64,000 nt of DNA from Bacteroidota bacterium (GTDB taxonomy: Bacteria; Bacteroidota; Bacteroidia; NS11-12g; UBA955), in contig JAUXOK010000028.1 in NCBI GenBank assembly GCA_030682255.1, positions 310,001 through 374,000 of the forward strand, in the 5' to 3' direction. Both the position numbers and the translations under genes were made by a program. Of the stretch, positions 43,490 through 52,017 are shown one piece after another; positions within the stretch are counted from its first letter, which is position 1; each line of letters starts with the position of its first letter. The notes below the pieces were generated by a model that was not told the DNA's origin, searched no databases, and saw only the letters and a list, made by a program, of their open reading frames with translations.

Positions 43490-45244
43490 TTAACTATTAA
43501 ATCGAGGCACTAATATTTTCACTTGACTTCCATTTCCAATTGCTGAAATAATTTCAACATTTCCATTTAATATTTTAACTCTTCTGCTAATATTTTCTAA
43601 ACCAATTCCCTGTCTTTTAGAATTAACATCAAAACCAACGCCATCGTCTTTAATTTCAAAACTGATATTATTTTTTATATATTTTAAATTAATTTCAACT
43701 TTACTTGCTTTAGCATATTTAACAATGTTATTAAATTGTTCTTGTAAAATTCTGTAAAAAGCTAATTGAATTTCGTTACTCAGGGGTGTGTCTTGTTCTT
43801 CAATATTGATTATTATTGAGAGTGTATCATGTAAATTCATACTAAATACAAGCCAATCTATTTTTGTATTCAGGTCGGTATCATCCTCAATTAATGGTGC
43901 TAAATGATGAGAGAGTCTTCTTAACTCATCAATTGCTTGATTGTTATATTTTTTTAGTTTGATTAAAATCTTTGCTACTTCTTCTTTCTTATCTAATATT
44001 TTTTGAATAATTCCTATATGCATATTAATACCAGAAAGTATTTGTTTAACATTATCATGCAAATCCATCCCTAATTGCAATCTTTCTTTTTCTTGAGTTT
44101 CTATGATGATTCTATTGATTCTATCTTCCTCTTCAATGCGTTCTGTAACATTAAAAAATGTACCAATGATTGCAGGTTCTTCATGATAAACAATAGAAGA
44201 CAAAAACAACTCTACATAAATAATATTTCCATTTTGATGTTTGGTTCTAAAAACTTCAAATTTATCTGGCTTCTTAGAATTAACTATATCGCTGTATAAA
44301 AATTTCAACTTATTGATATCATCTTTATGAATCAAATCTTCCAAAGTCATCTTATTGATTAAACGGTTATTTTGATAACCAAAAATCTCAATAAATGCTG
44401 GGTTTACATAAATTATTTTGCCTTTTTTAGTAATAAATTTTCCAGTTGGACTATTTTCAACAATGGTTTTAAAACTATTTTCTGAATCTTCTAATTTTAA
44501 TTCAATTTTTTTTTGTTCGGTAATATCTTTGGCAAAAATAGAAACCCCTACAAGGTTTTTTTCGTCATCATAAACAGGATTTAACTTTGATTTAAACCAA
44601 ATCATTTCATTTTTAGAATTGATATAACTACTTTCAAATTGTATTCTTTCACCTTTCAATGCTTTAGGGTAATTCAAATAAAATAAATTATTAGAATCTG
44701 GCACATAATCTCGAATATCTTTAACCGTATAATCTTTTGGATCTGTGTGATATTTGATGGCATCTTCTGCCACTTTATTCAATGCTAAAATTTTATAATC
44801 TCTGTCTAATAAAATGATAGATTCATCTGTATTATCTAAAATGGCTTTAAAGTTACTGGATAACTCCTCAAATTTTAGTTGCGCATCTTTCTCTGTTGTA
44901 ATATTTTTTGCTCTTAGTGTTAATCCTATCAATTCATTATCATCATATACAGGTATTAAATGATATTCAAACCATAAACTTGCATTGGCATTTTTTGTTA
45001 AAGTACAAATTTTAACAAGTTCGCCACTCATAGCCTTTTTAAAAGAATCTAAATACAAATCTTTTAATTCATCAACCACAAAATCTGGATAATAAATATC
45101 GCCTACTTTTATTTCTATTTTAAAGTAAACTTTAAATATGTCGCTGATTGTTTTATTAAATGCTAATACTTCATGATTTTTGCCAATTAAGACAATACAA
45201 TCCTGACTATTGTCTAATATGGTTTTGTATAATTTAATATTCAT
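43490..45244 (-). CDS. Cytoplasmic PAS-PAS-PAS sensor histidine kinase (HisKA_3 type)
   Basis: Three PAS domains (about residues 5-115, 130-245 and 255-370, each ending in a PAC-like ITxxK/TER segment) precede a NarL/DesK-type dimerisation domain with the phospho-acceptor in LHDNV (residue about 393). The HATPase domain includes DDGVGFDVN and GIGLENISRRV. No membrane helix is seen, so it senses an internal signal, perhaps redox or a ligand bound by PAS. No response regulator gene is adjacent, so its partner lies elsewhere. Confidence 0.88.
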   Translation of the reverse strand: MNIKLYKTILDNSQDCIVLIGKNHEVLAFNKTISDIFKVYFKIEIKVGDIYYPDFVVDELKDLYLDSFKKAMSGELVKICTLTKNANASLWFEYHLIPVYDDNELIGLTLRAKNITTEKDAQLKFEELSSNFKAILDNTDESIILLDRDYKILALNKVAEDAIKYHTDPKDYTVKDIRDYVPDSNNLFYLNYPKALKGERIQFESSYINSKNEMIWFKSKLNPVYDDEKNLVGVSIFAKDITEQKKIELKLEDSENSFKTIVENSPTGKFITKKGKIIYVNPAFIEIFGYQNNRLINKMTLEDLIHKDDINKLKFLYSDIVNSKKPDKFEVFRTKHQNGNIIYVELFLSSIVYHEEPAIIGTFFNVTERIEEEDRINRIIIETQEKERLQLGMDLHDNVKQILSGINMHIGIIQKILDKKEEVAKILIKLKKYNNQAIDELRRLSHHLAPLIEDDTDLNTKIDWLVFSMNLHDTLSIIINIEEQDTPLSNEIQLAFYRILQEQFNNIVKYAKASKVEINLKYIKNNISFEIKDDGVGFDVNSKRQGIGLENISRRVKILNGNVEIISAIGNGSQVKILVPRFNS

Positions 45245-45359
45245 TATTAATTTTTTCTTTAGTTGTTAAGTTGTGTTTTAAGATATTTACAAAAAAAATT
45301 ATAACACACCCATAAATCAGGATTTAACATTATTGTTTAAAAAATATAAATTCATTATA

Positions 45360-45635
45360 TTATCCAAAATATTCCTTCAATATCTTTTCTATTTTTTCCG
45401 CTAATATGGGGCATGTCACTTTACATTCCACTTTCTCTTTTTTAAAATTCTGGCATATATAAATATTAACATGACCCCTACAAGCTATTAACTCATCTTT
45501 GAAAGGATAAAGCAACAATAGATACAATTGTTTCATCTCCAACAATGCTTTTCTATGATAACAATTAGATACCGCATCTATGGGTTTGCCTAAATAGAAA
45601 ACGTCAATCAATGTATGCATGCATTCCATTTTCAA
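45360..45635 (-). CDS. Unknown small protein, copy A of a duplicated pair
   Basis: A 91-residue protein that is a diverged copy of the one at 46252. Shared features are the YLGKPI near the start, the helix RKALLEMKQLYLLLLYPFKDE, ACRG, KKEKVEC and a Cys-x-Val-x-Cys pair (residues about 71-75), followed by IL and a basic amphipathic helix. Three Cys are conserved between the copies. No domain is recognised. The promoter region holds a palindrome matching that of copy B. Confidence 0.7.
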   Translation of the reverse strand: MKMECMHTLIDVFYLGKPIDAVSNCYHRKALLEMKQLYLLLLYPFKDELIACRGHVNIYICQNFKKEKVECKVTCPILAEKIEKILKEYFG

Positions 45636-45703
45636 ATTATTCGATTAATTAGTTTAGTTACAAACATTCTCTTTAATTTTATATAATAATGTAAATCCTA
45701 GCA

Positions 45704-45711
45704 CAAAATTA
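45704..45711 (-). promoter_or_regulatory. -7 box TAATTTTG of copy A
   Basis: An exact TAnnTTTG match 68 nt before the start of the gene at 45360-45635. Its outer T is 48.5 nt from the centre of the palindrome at 45752. Confidence 0.55.
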
Positions 45712-45751
45712 GACTTCTTAAAATAAATTGAGTCAGTATTTAATACTAGGG

Positions 45752-45767
45752 GTACATATATATGTAC
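45752..45767. promoter_or_regulatory. Palindromic operator candidate (copy A)
   Basis: The perfect 16-bp palindrome GTACATATATATGTAC, upstream of the -7 box of copy A. The same GGTACATA/TATGTAC core forms the centre of the palindrome at 46643-46680. Confidence 0.6.
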
Positions 45768-46179
45768 TTCATAAATAAAATAATACATAAAAGACTGTTT
45801 ATCAAATAAATAAAAATATTTAATTCACAAAAACACAATGAGGTTAAACAATGTGTCAATAACAATAAAAACCTGATTACTTGATATTTACATATTATTT
45901 GAACATAATAAAACATAATAAATCAATTAATATTATTAATCGAATTACAATGCTAAAAAGCACATTATTGAAGATTTGATAAAATAAAACATAAATTTAA
46001 AAACAATATTTACAACTTATTTGTTTGACATATTTTGTATCAACTATTTCTTAAAAAAATATTAAAATTTGATAATTAGGCCTGTTAAGCCAATTAATAA
46101 TTATTAAATTTTCGATTATAATAAATAATTGGATTAATGAAATAGATTTTTTAATTAAAAATATAAAATAAAATTAACA
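45768..46179. other. AT-rich non-coding stretch between the duplicated genes
   Basis: No open frame of note, no hairpin and no match to a known RNA was seen. Composition is very AT-rich, as often found in decayed duplications. Confidence 0.5.
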
Positions 46180-46215
46180 AAAAAAACCTCCTGATTGCTC
46201 AGGAGGGATTTTTTG
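46180..46215 (-). terminator. Intrinsic terminator of copy B
   Basis: The stem CCTCCTGA/TCAGGAGG (loop TTGC) has A and T runs on either side. Read leftward it ends the gene at 46252-46524 with an eight-T tail. Confidence 0.8.
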
Positions 46216-46251
46216 CTTATGATTAATTACTCACTGTATATCTTGGTTTGG

Positions 46252-46524
46252 CTAATATCTGTTAAAATACTTGCTCAAAGTTATCTTTATTTTCTTTCTT
46301 AAAATCAGACAAGGCACATTACAATCAATTTTTTCTTTCTTAAAATCATCATACAAATGAATAATTATATATCCCCTACAAGCTTTTATTTCATCCATAA
46401 ACGGATGAAGTAGAAACTCATATATTTGTTTCAATTCAATCAGTGCTTTTCTTTTATATACATTAGGTTCATCATTAATCGGTTTCCCCAAATACAACAC
46501 CTCTATAATTTCTTGATTGCCCAT
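46252..46524 (-). CDS. Unknown small protein, copy B of a duplicated pair
   Basis: A 90-residue paralogue of the protein at 45360, sharing VLYLGKPI, RKALIELKQIYEFLLHPFMDE, ACRG and KKEKIDCNVPCLIL. The beta-alpha-beta-like layout and the conserved Cys residues are the only clues. There is no signal peptide, so it is cytoplasmic. It has its own terminator and an 18-bp inverted-repeat operator candidate upstream. Family unknown. Confidence 0.7.
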   Translation of the reverse strand: MGNQEIIEVLYLGKPINDEPNVYKRKALIELKQIYEFLLHPFMDEIKACRGYIIIHLYDDFKKEKIDCNVPCLILRKKIKITLSKYFNRY

Positions 46525-46604
46525 GTCTGATAATTTTATGTTTTATAGATTATATCCCTTTCATTTTCAAATATTTAAATTGTATTAGTTTTAAAAATAT
46601 GGTA

Positions 46605-46612
46605 CAAACATA
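46605..46612 (-). promoter_or_regulatory. -7 box TATGTTTG of copy B
   Basis: An exact TAnnTTTG match 80 nt before the start of the gene at 46252-46524. Its outer T is 49.5 nt from the centre of the palindrome at 46643. Confidence 0.55.
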
Positions 46613-46642
46613 AGGAACAATATTATTCAAAACAAGAGTACT

Positions 46643-46680
46643 TTATACCAATGGTACATAAATATGTACCATTGGTATAA
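46643..46680. promoter_or_regulatory. Perfect 38-nt palindrome, operator candidate (copy B)
   Basis: An 18-bp perfect inverted repeat (half-site TTATACCAATGGTACATA) around a 2-nt spacer. The inner GGTACATA core is shared with the palindrome upstream of copy A. It lies between the stop of the gene at 46745 and the promoter of copy B. Confidence 0.7.
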
Positions 46681-46744
46681 AAAAATATTTAGTTGATTAA
46701 TTATCAGACAATTAAATACAATAAAATTTTTAATAAAAAACAAA

Positions 46745-47218
46745 CTACATGTCCAATTCGTTCAATTGCTTAGCATAATCGTATTGCAAATCTTCGTGTA
46801 GTTTGGCTAAAGCAATATTGATTTTTTTTAATTGTTGTGCATACATATTTTCTAAAGCAGTGAGTTTATATCTGATAACTTTGGGTTTTAACAAGCAACA
46901 AAAATGCATCAATATTTCTACCTGAGTAGCAGGCAAACCTGAATATTTAATTTGTTTGGCTGCAAAACGGTGAATTTTTCTGATTTGTTTGGTCATGTTA
47001 TAACTGCTTATTGGTACTAAATTTTCAAACATATCTGTTAACTCCATTTTAACTGATTCTATAAAAGTATTTTCATCTTCACTTTCAAACAACAAATAAT
47101 TCAACAACTCCTTGTTTTCTTTTTTGTATTTCACCAAACGCAAACACAAAGCTGTTAACTCATGAGGTTCCATGGTTAATAATTTCTTTTTTAAAACATT
47201 GATACTTTCTGTTTTCAT
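46745..47218 (-). CDS. Hypothetical helical protein
   Basis: A 157-residue cytoplasmic protein, largely alpha-helical and basic (MEPHELTALCLRLVKYKKEN, MTKQIRKIHRFAAKQIKYS, LHEDLQYDYAKQL). It resembles unnamed small proteins of Bacteroidota but no domain can be named. It starts 3 nt after the YdcF gene and is co-transcribed with it. Confidence 0.6.
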   Translation of the reverse strand: MKTESINVLKKKLLTMEPHELTALCLRLVKYKKENKELLNYLLFESEDENTFIESVKMELTDMFENLVPISSYNMTKQIRKIHRFAAKQIKYSGLPATQVEILMHFCCLLKPKVIRYKLTALENMYAQQLKKINIALAKLHEDLQYDYAKQLNELDM

Positions 47219-47221
47219 GGT

Positions 47222-47971
47222 TTATATTTTTACCAAATAAATCAAATAGCCAATCCATTCTTTCAACAATAACTCAAAATTTGACATCGCTTTTGGGCTT
47301 GGCACCAAGAGATTCATAGGTGAATAGTCGCGCTTTCTGTCAGAAATATAGTTACAAGCGAAAAAATCAGCGTCATTGTCTTGTGCACATAATTTGGTTC
47401 TTGGCAAATGCCATGCACTGGTAATAATCAAAACATCGCCTTTGTAATTTAAGGAATCTAAAATCTGATAACTAAACTGAATATTTTCGAGTGTATTTCT
47501 ACTTTTGTTTTCTATAATTAAATTCGAGTCAGGAATATGAATATCTCTTAAATAATGGTAGACAGCATCGGCCTCTTTGTTTTTTTGATTGATAATACTA
47601 CCACTTCCACTGCTAATCATTATTTTTTTAATGACACCCTTGTGATACAAGTGCAAAGCTTGCATAAGCCTATCATTGGCTTCATAAAAAACAGTGCGAC
47701 CAATACTGGTATCTAACTTACTAAAACCACCCAAAACTAAACCAACGCCATAATGAGACTTCAAGTTTTCAGTACCTTTGCTTTCACTTAATAACGCTAA
47801 TTCGTTGATTAAAAAACTATTAGACAACACAAATAACAAGATAAAAGCTTTGATAAAACGCCTTTTTCTTTTAACATCGTCTTTTGTAAACAATCCCAAA
47901 AGCATGAATAATGAAATCCAAACCATGGGCTTAATCATAAACAGTAATATTTTTGACAGGTAGAAAAACAT
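47222..47971 (-). CDS. YdcF/ElyC-family (DUF218) membrane protein
   Basis: Two N-terminal membrane helices precede a DUF218 domain: GVGLVLGGF, then DRLMQALHLYHKG, ISSGSG, ENKSRNTLENIQFSYQIL and ITSAWHLPR. Such proteins (ElyC, SanA, YdcF) are linked to envelope integrity and peptidoglycan or ECA lipid carrier metabolism. Length (249 residues) is typical of the ElyC type. A -7 box lies 19 nt upstream. Confidence 0.82.
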   Translation of the reverse strand: MFFYLSKILLFMIKPMVWISLFMLLGLFTKDDVKRKRRFIKAFILLFVLSNSFLINELALLSESKGTENLKSHYGVGLVLGGFSKLDTSIGRTVFYEANDRLMQALHLYHKGVIKKIMISSGSGSIINQKNKEADAVYHYLRDIHIPDSNLIIENKSRNTLENIQFSYQILDSLNYKGDVLIITSAWHLPRTKLCAQDNDADFFACNYISDRKRDYSPMNLLVPSPKAMSNFELLLKEWIGYLIYLVKI

Positions 47972-47990
47972 GAATTGTCTGCAAATATGA

Positions 47991-47998
47991 CAAAATTA
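47991..47998 (-). promoter_or_regulatory. -7 box TAATTTTG of the ydcF-like operon
   Basis: An exact TAnnTTTG match on the minus strand, 19 nt before the start at 47971. Confidence 0.5.
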
Positions 47999-48059
47999 CT
48001 TAACAAATGTATAAGGAATAATTTTTGAATCTTGTAGAATCAAATAATAAGTTCAAATT

Positions 48060-49865
48060 ATGAGTAAAACAGGTTCAATTTCCGTAAACACCGAAAATAT
48101 ATTCCCAATTATTAAGAAGTTTCTCTACAGCGACCACGAAATCTTTTTGAGAGAGCTCGTATCGAACGCAACTGACGCTTGTAATAAATTAAAAACTTTA
48201 GCAAGTGTTGGTGAATTTAAGGGCGAAACAGGCGATTTTAAGATTAGTATCACTTTAGATAAAGACAAAAAAACATTGACCATTAGCGACAATGGCATTG
48301 GTATGACCGAAGAAGAAATTGACAAATACATCAATCAATTGGCATTTTCTGGTGCAGAAGAATTTGTTCAAAAATATAAAGACAAAGCAGATGCCAATGT
48401 GATTGGTCATTTTGGTTTGGGTTTTTATTCCGCTTTCATGGTTGCCTCTACAGTTGAAATAAACACACTTTCATTTAGAGAGGACGCCAAAGCCGCCAAA
48501 TGGGAATGTGATGGTAGCACACAATTTAAAATCACCAAAGGCAAAAGAAAAGAACGAGGAACCGATATCATTCTTCACATTGCTGAAGACAGTTTAGATT
48601 TTTTAGAAACTTATAAAATATCTCAACTTTTAACCAAATATTGCAAATTTCTGCCAGTTGCTATAGAATTTGATGGCAAAATCATCAACGAAGAAAAACC
48701 TTTGTGGTTGAACAAACCAGCAGATTTAAAAGACGAAGATTATGTTAAATTTTACCAAACCCTTTATCCATTTGCCGAAGCGCCTTTGTTTTGGATTCAT
48801 TTGAATGTAGATTTTCCGTTTAACTTAACTGGTATTCTCTATTTTCCTAAAGTGGATAGTGCCATTGAAGCCGAAAAACACAAAGTGCAATTATACAGCA
48901 ATCAAGTGTTTGTAACAGACAATGTAAAAGACATTTTACCTGAATTTTTGATGCTGTTGCATGGTGTAATTGATTCACCTGATATTCCATTAAACGTATC
49001 AAGAAGCAGTTTGCAAAGCGATGGCAATGTAAAAAAAATAACTTCACACATCACTAAAAAAGTGGCAGATAAACTATCTGAACTGTTTAAACAAAACAGA
49101 GTTGATTTTGAAACCAAATGGCAAAATGTTGATTTATTTGTTAAATATGGTATGTTGAGTGATGAAAAATTTGCAGAAAAAGGCAAAGACTTTTGTTTGT
49201 TAGAAACCACAGAAGGTCAATATTACACCATCAACGATTTGATTGAAACTATTAAACCCAATCAAACAGACAAAGATGGCAACACCATTATGTTATACAC
49301 CAATCATGCTGAAACACAACACAGTTATGTAAGTGCAGCCAATAGCAGAGGCTACAAGGTTTTGAAATTTGAAGGGCCCTTAGATAATCATTTCACAGGT
49401 TACATAGAACAAAAAAATGAGAAAGTGCAATGCAAACGTGTTGATGCTGATGCATTAGATAAGTTGATTGCTGTCGAATCTACCAATGTGGCATTATTAA
49501 GCGAAGACGAAAGCAAAAAACTTTTATCAATATTTGAAAAAGCCAATCAAAACTCAGATATAAAATTCAGTACCGAAGCATTATCTCCAGAAGAATCATT
49601 GATAACTGTTACAGAAAGCGAATATGACAGAAGAATGAGAGACATGAGCAAAATGAATGGATTTAATATGTTTGGCAATATGCCATTGAGTTATCAAACA
49701 GTATTGAACACCAATCATCCTAAAGCCAAATTATTAATTGAAAACGAAGAAAACGAGGCTATAGTAACTGCTCAAAAAGCTTTAAATTTAGCAATGCTTT
49801 CAAAAGGATTGTTAAAAGGCGAAAAACTTACTGCATATATTCAATCAGAATTTGAAAAATTATAA
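48060..49865 (+). CDS. htpG: Molecular chaperone HtpG (Hsp90)
   Basis: The bacterial Hsp90 ATPase helps client proteins mature under stress. The GHKL nucleotide-binding motifs are intact: ELVSNATDACNKL, ISDNGIGMTEEEI and GHFGLGFYSAFMV. The middle domain (LWLNKPADLKDEDYVKFY) and the dimerisation domain follow. Length (601 residues) is normal for Bacteroidota. No CIRCE or other heat-shock element is evident. Confidence 0.95.
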   Translation: MSKTGSISVNTENIFPIIKKFLYSDHEIFLRELVSNATDACNKLKTLASVGEFKGETGDFKISITLDKDKKTLTISDNGIGMTEEEIDKYINQLAFSGAEEFVQKYKDKADANVIGHFGLGFYSAFMVASTVEINTLSFREDAKAAKWECDGSTQFKITKGKRKERGTDIILHIAEDSLDFLETYKISQLLTKYCKFLPVAIEFDGKIINEEKPLWLNKPADLKDEDYVKFYQTLYPFAEAPLFWIHLNVDFPFNLTGILYFPKVDSAIEAEKHKVQLYSNQVFVTDNVKDILPEFLMLLHGVIDSPDIPLNVSRSSLQSDGNVKKITSHITKKVADKLSELFKQNRVDFETKWQNVDLFVKYGMLSDEKFAEKGKDFCLLETTEGQYYTINDLIETIKPNQTDKDGNTIMLYTNHAETQHSYVSAANSRGYKVLKFEGPLDNHFTGYIEQKNEKVQCKRVDADALDKLIAVESTNVALLSEDESKKLLSIFEKANQNSDIKFSTEALSPEESLITVTESEYDRRMRDMSKMNGFNMFGNMPLSYQTVLNTNHPKAKLLIENEENEAIVTAQKALNLAMLSKGLLKGEKLTAYIQSEFEKL

Positions 49866-49924
49866 ACACCCTAAACCTATACGCTAATTATAAAAATCTA
49901 TACAAAAGAATGCATTGTGGATTT

Positions 49925-49932
49925 TATCTTTG
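49925..49932 (+). promoter_or_regulatory. -7 box TATCTTTG of trxA
   Basis: An exact TAnnTTTG match 70 nt before the ATG at 50003. A near copy (TTTCTTTGCAGCATCAAATA) occurs about 30 nt later, so the region is partly duplicated. Confidence 0.5.
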
Positions 49933-50002
49933 CAACAATCAAATAAGAAGCATTTTCTTTGCAGCATCAAATAAATAAAAACAACAAATAAATAAATAAA
50001 AA

Positions 50003-50320
50003 ATGGCAAAACAATTCACAGATTCCAATTGGGAACAAGACGTTTTAAGTTCAGACAAACCAGTATTAGTAGATTTTTGGGCAGAATGGTGCGGACCATG
50101 CCGCATGATAGGACCATTGGTTGAAGAACTATCTACAGAATATGCTGGCAAAGCAGTAATTGGTAAATTAAACGTTGACGAAAACCCTGGTGTTGCCTCC
50201 AAATATGGCATCCGTAGTATCCCAACTTTATTAGTTTTTAAAGGTGGCGAAGTGGTAGATAAAATTGTAGGAGCAGTTCCTAAAACCATGCTAGCTCAAA
50301 AACTAGACAACCAAATGTAA
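50003..50320 (+). CDS. trxA: Thioredoxin
   Basis: A classical 105-residue thioredoxin with the active site WCGPC in [16 protein letters not shown], the cis-proline segment IRSIPTLL and the normal C-terminal GAVPKTML. It is a cytoplasmic disulfide reductant for ribonucleotide reductase and other partners. A single-gene unit with its own promoter and terminator. Confidence 0.96.
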   Translation: MAKQFTDSNWEQDVLSSDKPVLVDFWAEWCGPCRMIGPLVEELSTEYAGKAVIGKLNVDENPGVASKYGIRSIPTLLVFKGGEVVDKIVGAVPKTMLAQKLDNQM

Positions 50321-50340
50321 TTTAAGATTATAATAACTTA

Positions 50341-50369
50341 AAAAAACCTCACAATGTGAGGTTTTTTTT
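50341..50369. terminator. Intrinsic terminator after trxA
   Basis: A perfect 12-bp stem (AAAAAACCTCAC/GTGAGGTTTTTT) with loop AAT and T-runs on both strands. It can also serve the convergent serine hydrolase gene. Confidence 0.9.
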
Positions 50370-50462
50370 ATTGATAAGGATTTTAATAAAACCTTCATAG
50401 TTTTTGCTAAAGCATCCTGCAATCAAACTTAAAAATCGAAATAGCTATTATTCAAATATTAA

Positions 50463-51623
50463 TCATTTATTTACCCAAGCATTTAAATAAGCAGTGCGTG
50501 AAATATTAGATAAACTTCGTGCACTACTTCCTATAGAATTTACTGTAATTACCAATTCCACCTTATTTGGAAATTTACCAACCCAGGTTTGAAGTCCGGC
50601 ATCTCCTAGACTTACTTCTCCGTTAGAGTCAAAATCTCTGTAGAACAAACCATCTTTACCATATACCCGTCCATAAGATGTTTCATAAGAATCGTCTGGA
50701 TCCCAACCTAGTAATCCATCATCCATTTTTTCTTTTTGTGAAACACTCAAAATTGATGAAGTATGCACTAAAAAAGCCATTAATTGCGCCATTTCCACTG
50801 GTGTTAAATAAAAACCACCACTTCCACTTCGTTCAGTCAAATCCCCAAAACTTACAGGTGTAAAATTCAAATTATTTGATTCATTAAAGGCTTGCATATT
50901 TGGTTTATTGGGGTCAATGTTACATCTAACATCTGAAATCATTGCTGGCGAAAACACTAATTCATGCATCAATTGAATATACTTTAAACTTACCCAAGTA
51001 CTAAATTGGCTATTACCCATACTTTGCTCTTGTACATTAAAATCACTTGCATCATTTAATTTGGGAATTAACAATCTAAATAATCCAAAATTAGCATTGG
51101 CATAAGCATAATCTTTGCTATTTGTAATAGGCATTGAAACCATGGTTTTTAAGGTGTCCCAATCTGGGTTTGATTGTCTGATACCTGAAGTATGAGTTAA
51201 TAATTGCCTAAATGTCACTTCGCTAATATCTTTACTTTTCTGCCATCTATTGGGCAACCAAGACCCAATAGGAAAATCTAATAAAATACCTTTTTGTTCT
51301 AATAATTTTATTGCAGCCATAGCAGTTATTGGCTTAGTGACACTCGCTATACATATATCATGATAAATTGAAACAGGGGTAAATCCACCTCCACTAGGAT
51401 TAATAAAACTTATTCCTGAAGAGGCAGTATCTACTAACTTTCCATTTTGATTAATAACAATCGTATAGCCAACACTTCCGTTAAGTTGATTCATCAAACT
51501 TTGTCTAAATAATGGAATACTAAATACTTTTTGGTTCGAACTTATTCCTAAATCTTTTTTCTTACATGAGGATAATAAAACTAAAAAGCTTATGGTGATA
51601 AAGAATAGATTAATTTTTTTCAT
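50463..51623 (-). CDS. Beta-lactamase-class-C-type serine hydrolase, lipoprotein
   Basis: A 386-residue enzyme of the serine beta-lactamase/penicillin-binding superfamily. The catalytic SxxK is SVTK in CIASVTKPITAMAAIKLLE, and the YAN motif in DYAYANANFGLFRLL plays the YxN role. FRQLLTHTSGIRQ is the family hallmark. The lipobox LVLLSSC predicts a lipoprotein on the outside of a membrane. The substrate (peptide, ester or peptidoglycan) is not known. A complete promoter precedes it. Confidence 0.87.
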   Translation of the reverse strand: MKKINLFFITISFLVLLSSCKKKDLGISSNQKVFSIPLFRQSLMNQLNGSVGYTIVINQNGKLVDTASSGISFINPSGGGFTPVSIYHDICIASVTKPITAMAAIKLLEQKGILLDFPIGSWLPNRWQKSKDISEVTFRQLLTHTSGIRQSNPDWDTLKTMVSMPITNSKDYAYANANFGLFRLLIPKLNDASDFNVQEQSMGNSQFSTWVSLKYIQLMHELVFSPAMISDVRCNIDPNKPNMQAFNESNNLNFTPVSFGDLTERSGSGGFYLTPVEMAQLMAFLVHTSSILSVSQKEKMDDGLLGWDPDDSYETSYGRVYGKDGLFYRDFDSNGEVSLGDAGLQTWVGKFPNKVELVITVNSIGSSARSLSNISRTAYLNAWVNK

Positions 51624-51644
51624 AATAATATTTTTTTAACACAA

Positions 51645-51675
51645 CAAAAATATAAAAACATTCCATTAAAACAAA
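51645..51675 (-). promoter_or_regulatory. Promoter of the serine hydrolase gene
   Basis: On the minus strand TTTG (51675-51672) and TATTTTTG (51652-51645) are 19 bp apart. The start codon is 21 nt downstream. Confidence 0.65.
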
Positions 51676-52017
51676 AAGTTAATCAATTAATTATAAATAA
51701 ATTGGATTACAAAAAAACAATTCTCCAACATTTAACCCCAAAAAAATCATTAAGATTTCTATTCTATGCGTTTAATCAAACAAAGCATATCTATCTCTAA
51801 AATTGAATAAACCTAACGAATATTATTTCCAAAACATCCTTTAGCATTTTTCTATTTTGTAGTTAAAACATCATAGCAAAAAATATGAAAAGGAAGCAAC
51901 TATAATTTTATCCCAAAAAAAATCGACCATACCAATCCTAACACATTAATGCAAAATTATATACCACAAGAAGCATCCCTTAACCCCTATTCCGAATTCT
52001 CGAAACCTAACGCCTAT
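51676..52017. other. Intergenic region without a gene
   Basis: AT-rich, with no coding frame, hairpin or known RNA recognised between the serine hydrolase promoter and the carB stop. Confidence 0.5.

Noticed and set aside
45768-46179. Hidden gene in the AT-rich gap between the duplicated genes
   Set aside because: No frame of useful length and no structured RNA signature was found.
45360-46524. KaiB- or thioredoxin-like identity for the duplicated small proteins
   Set aside because: The beta-alpha start is superficially similar, but the conserved KaiB and thioredoxin motifs are absent.
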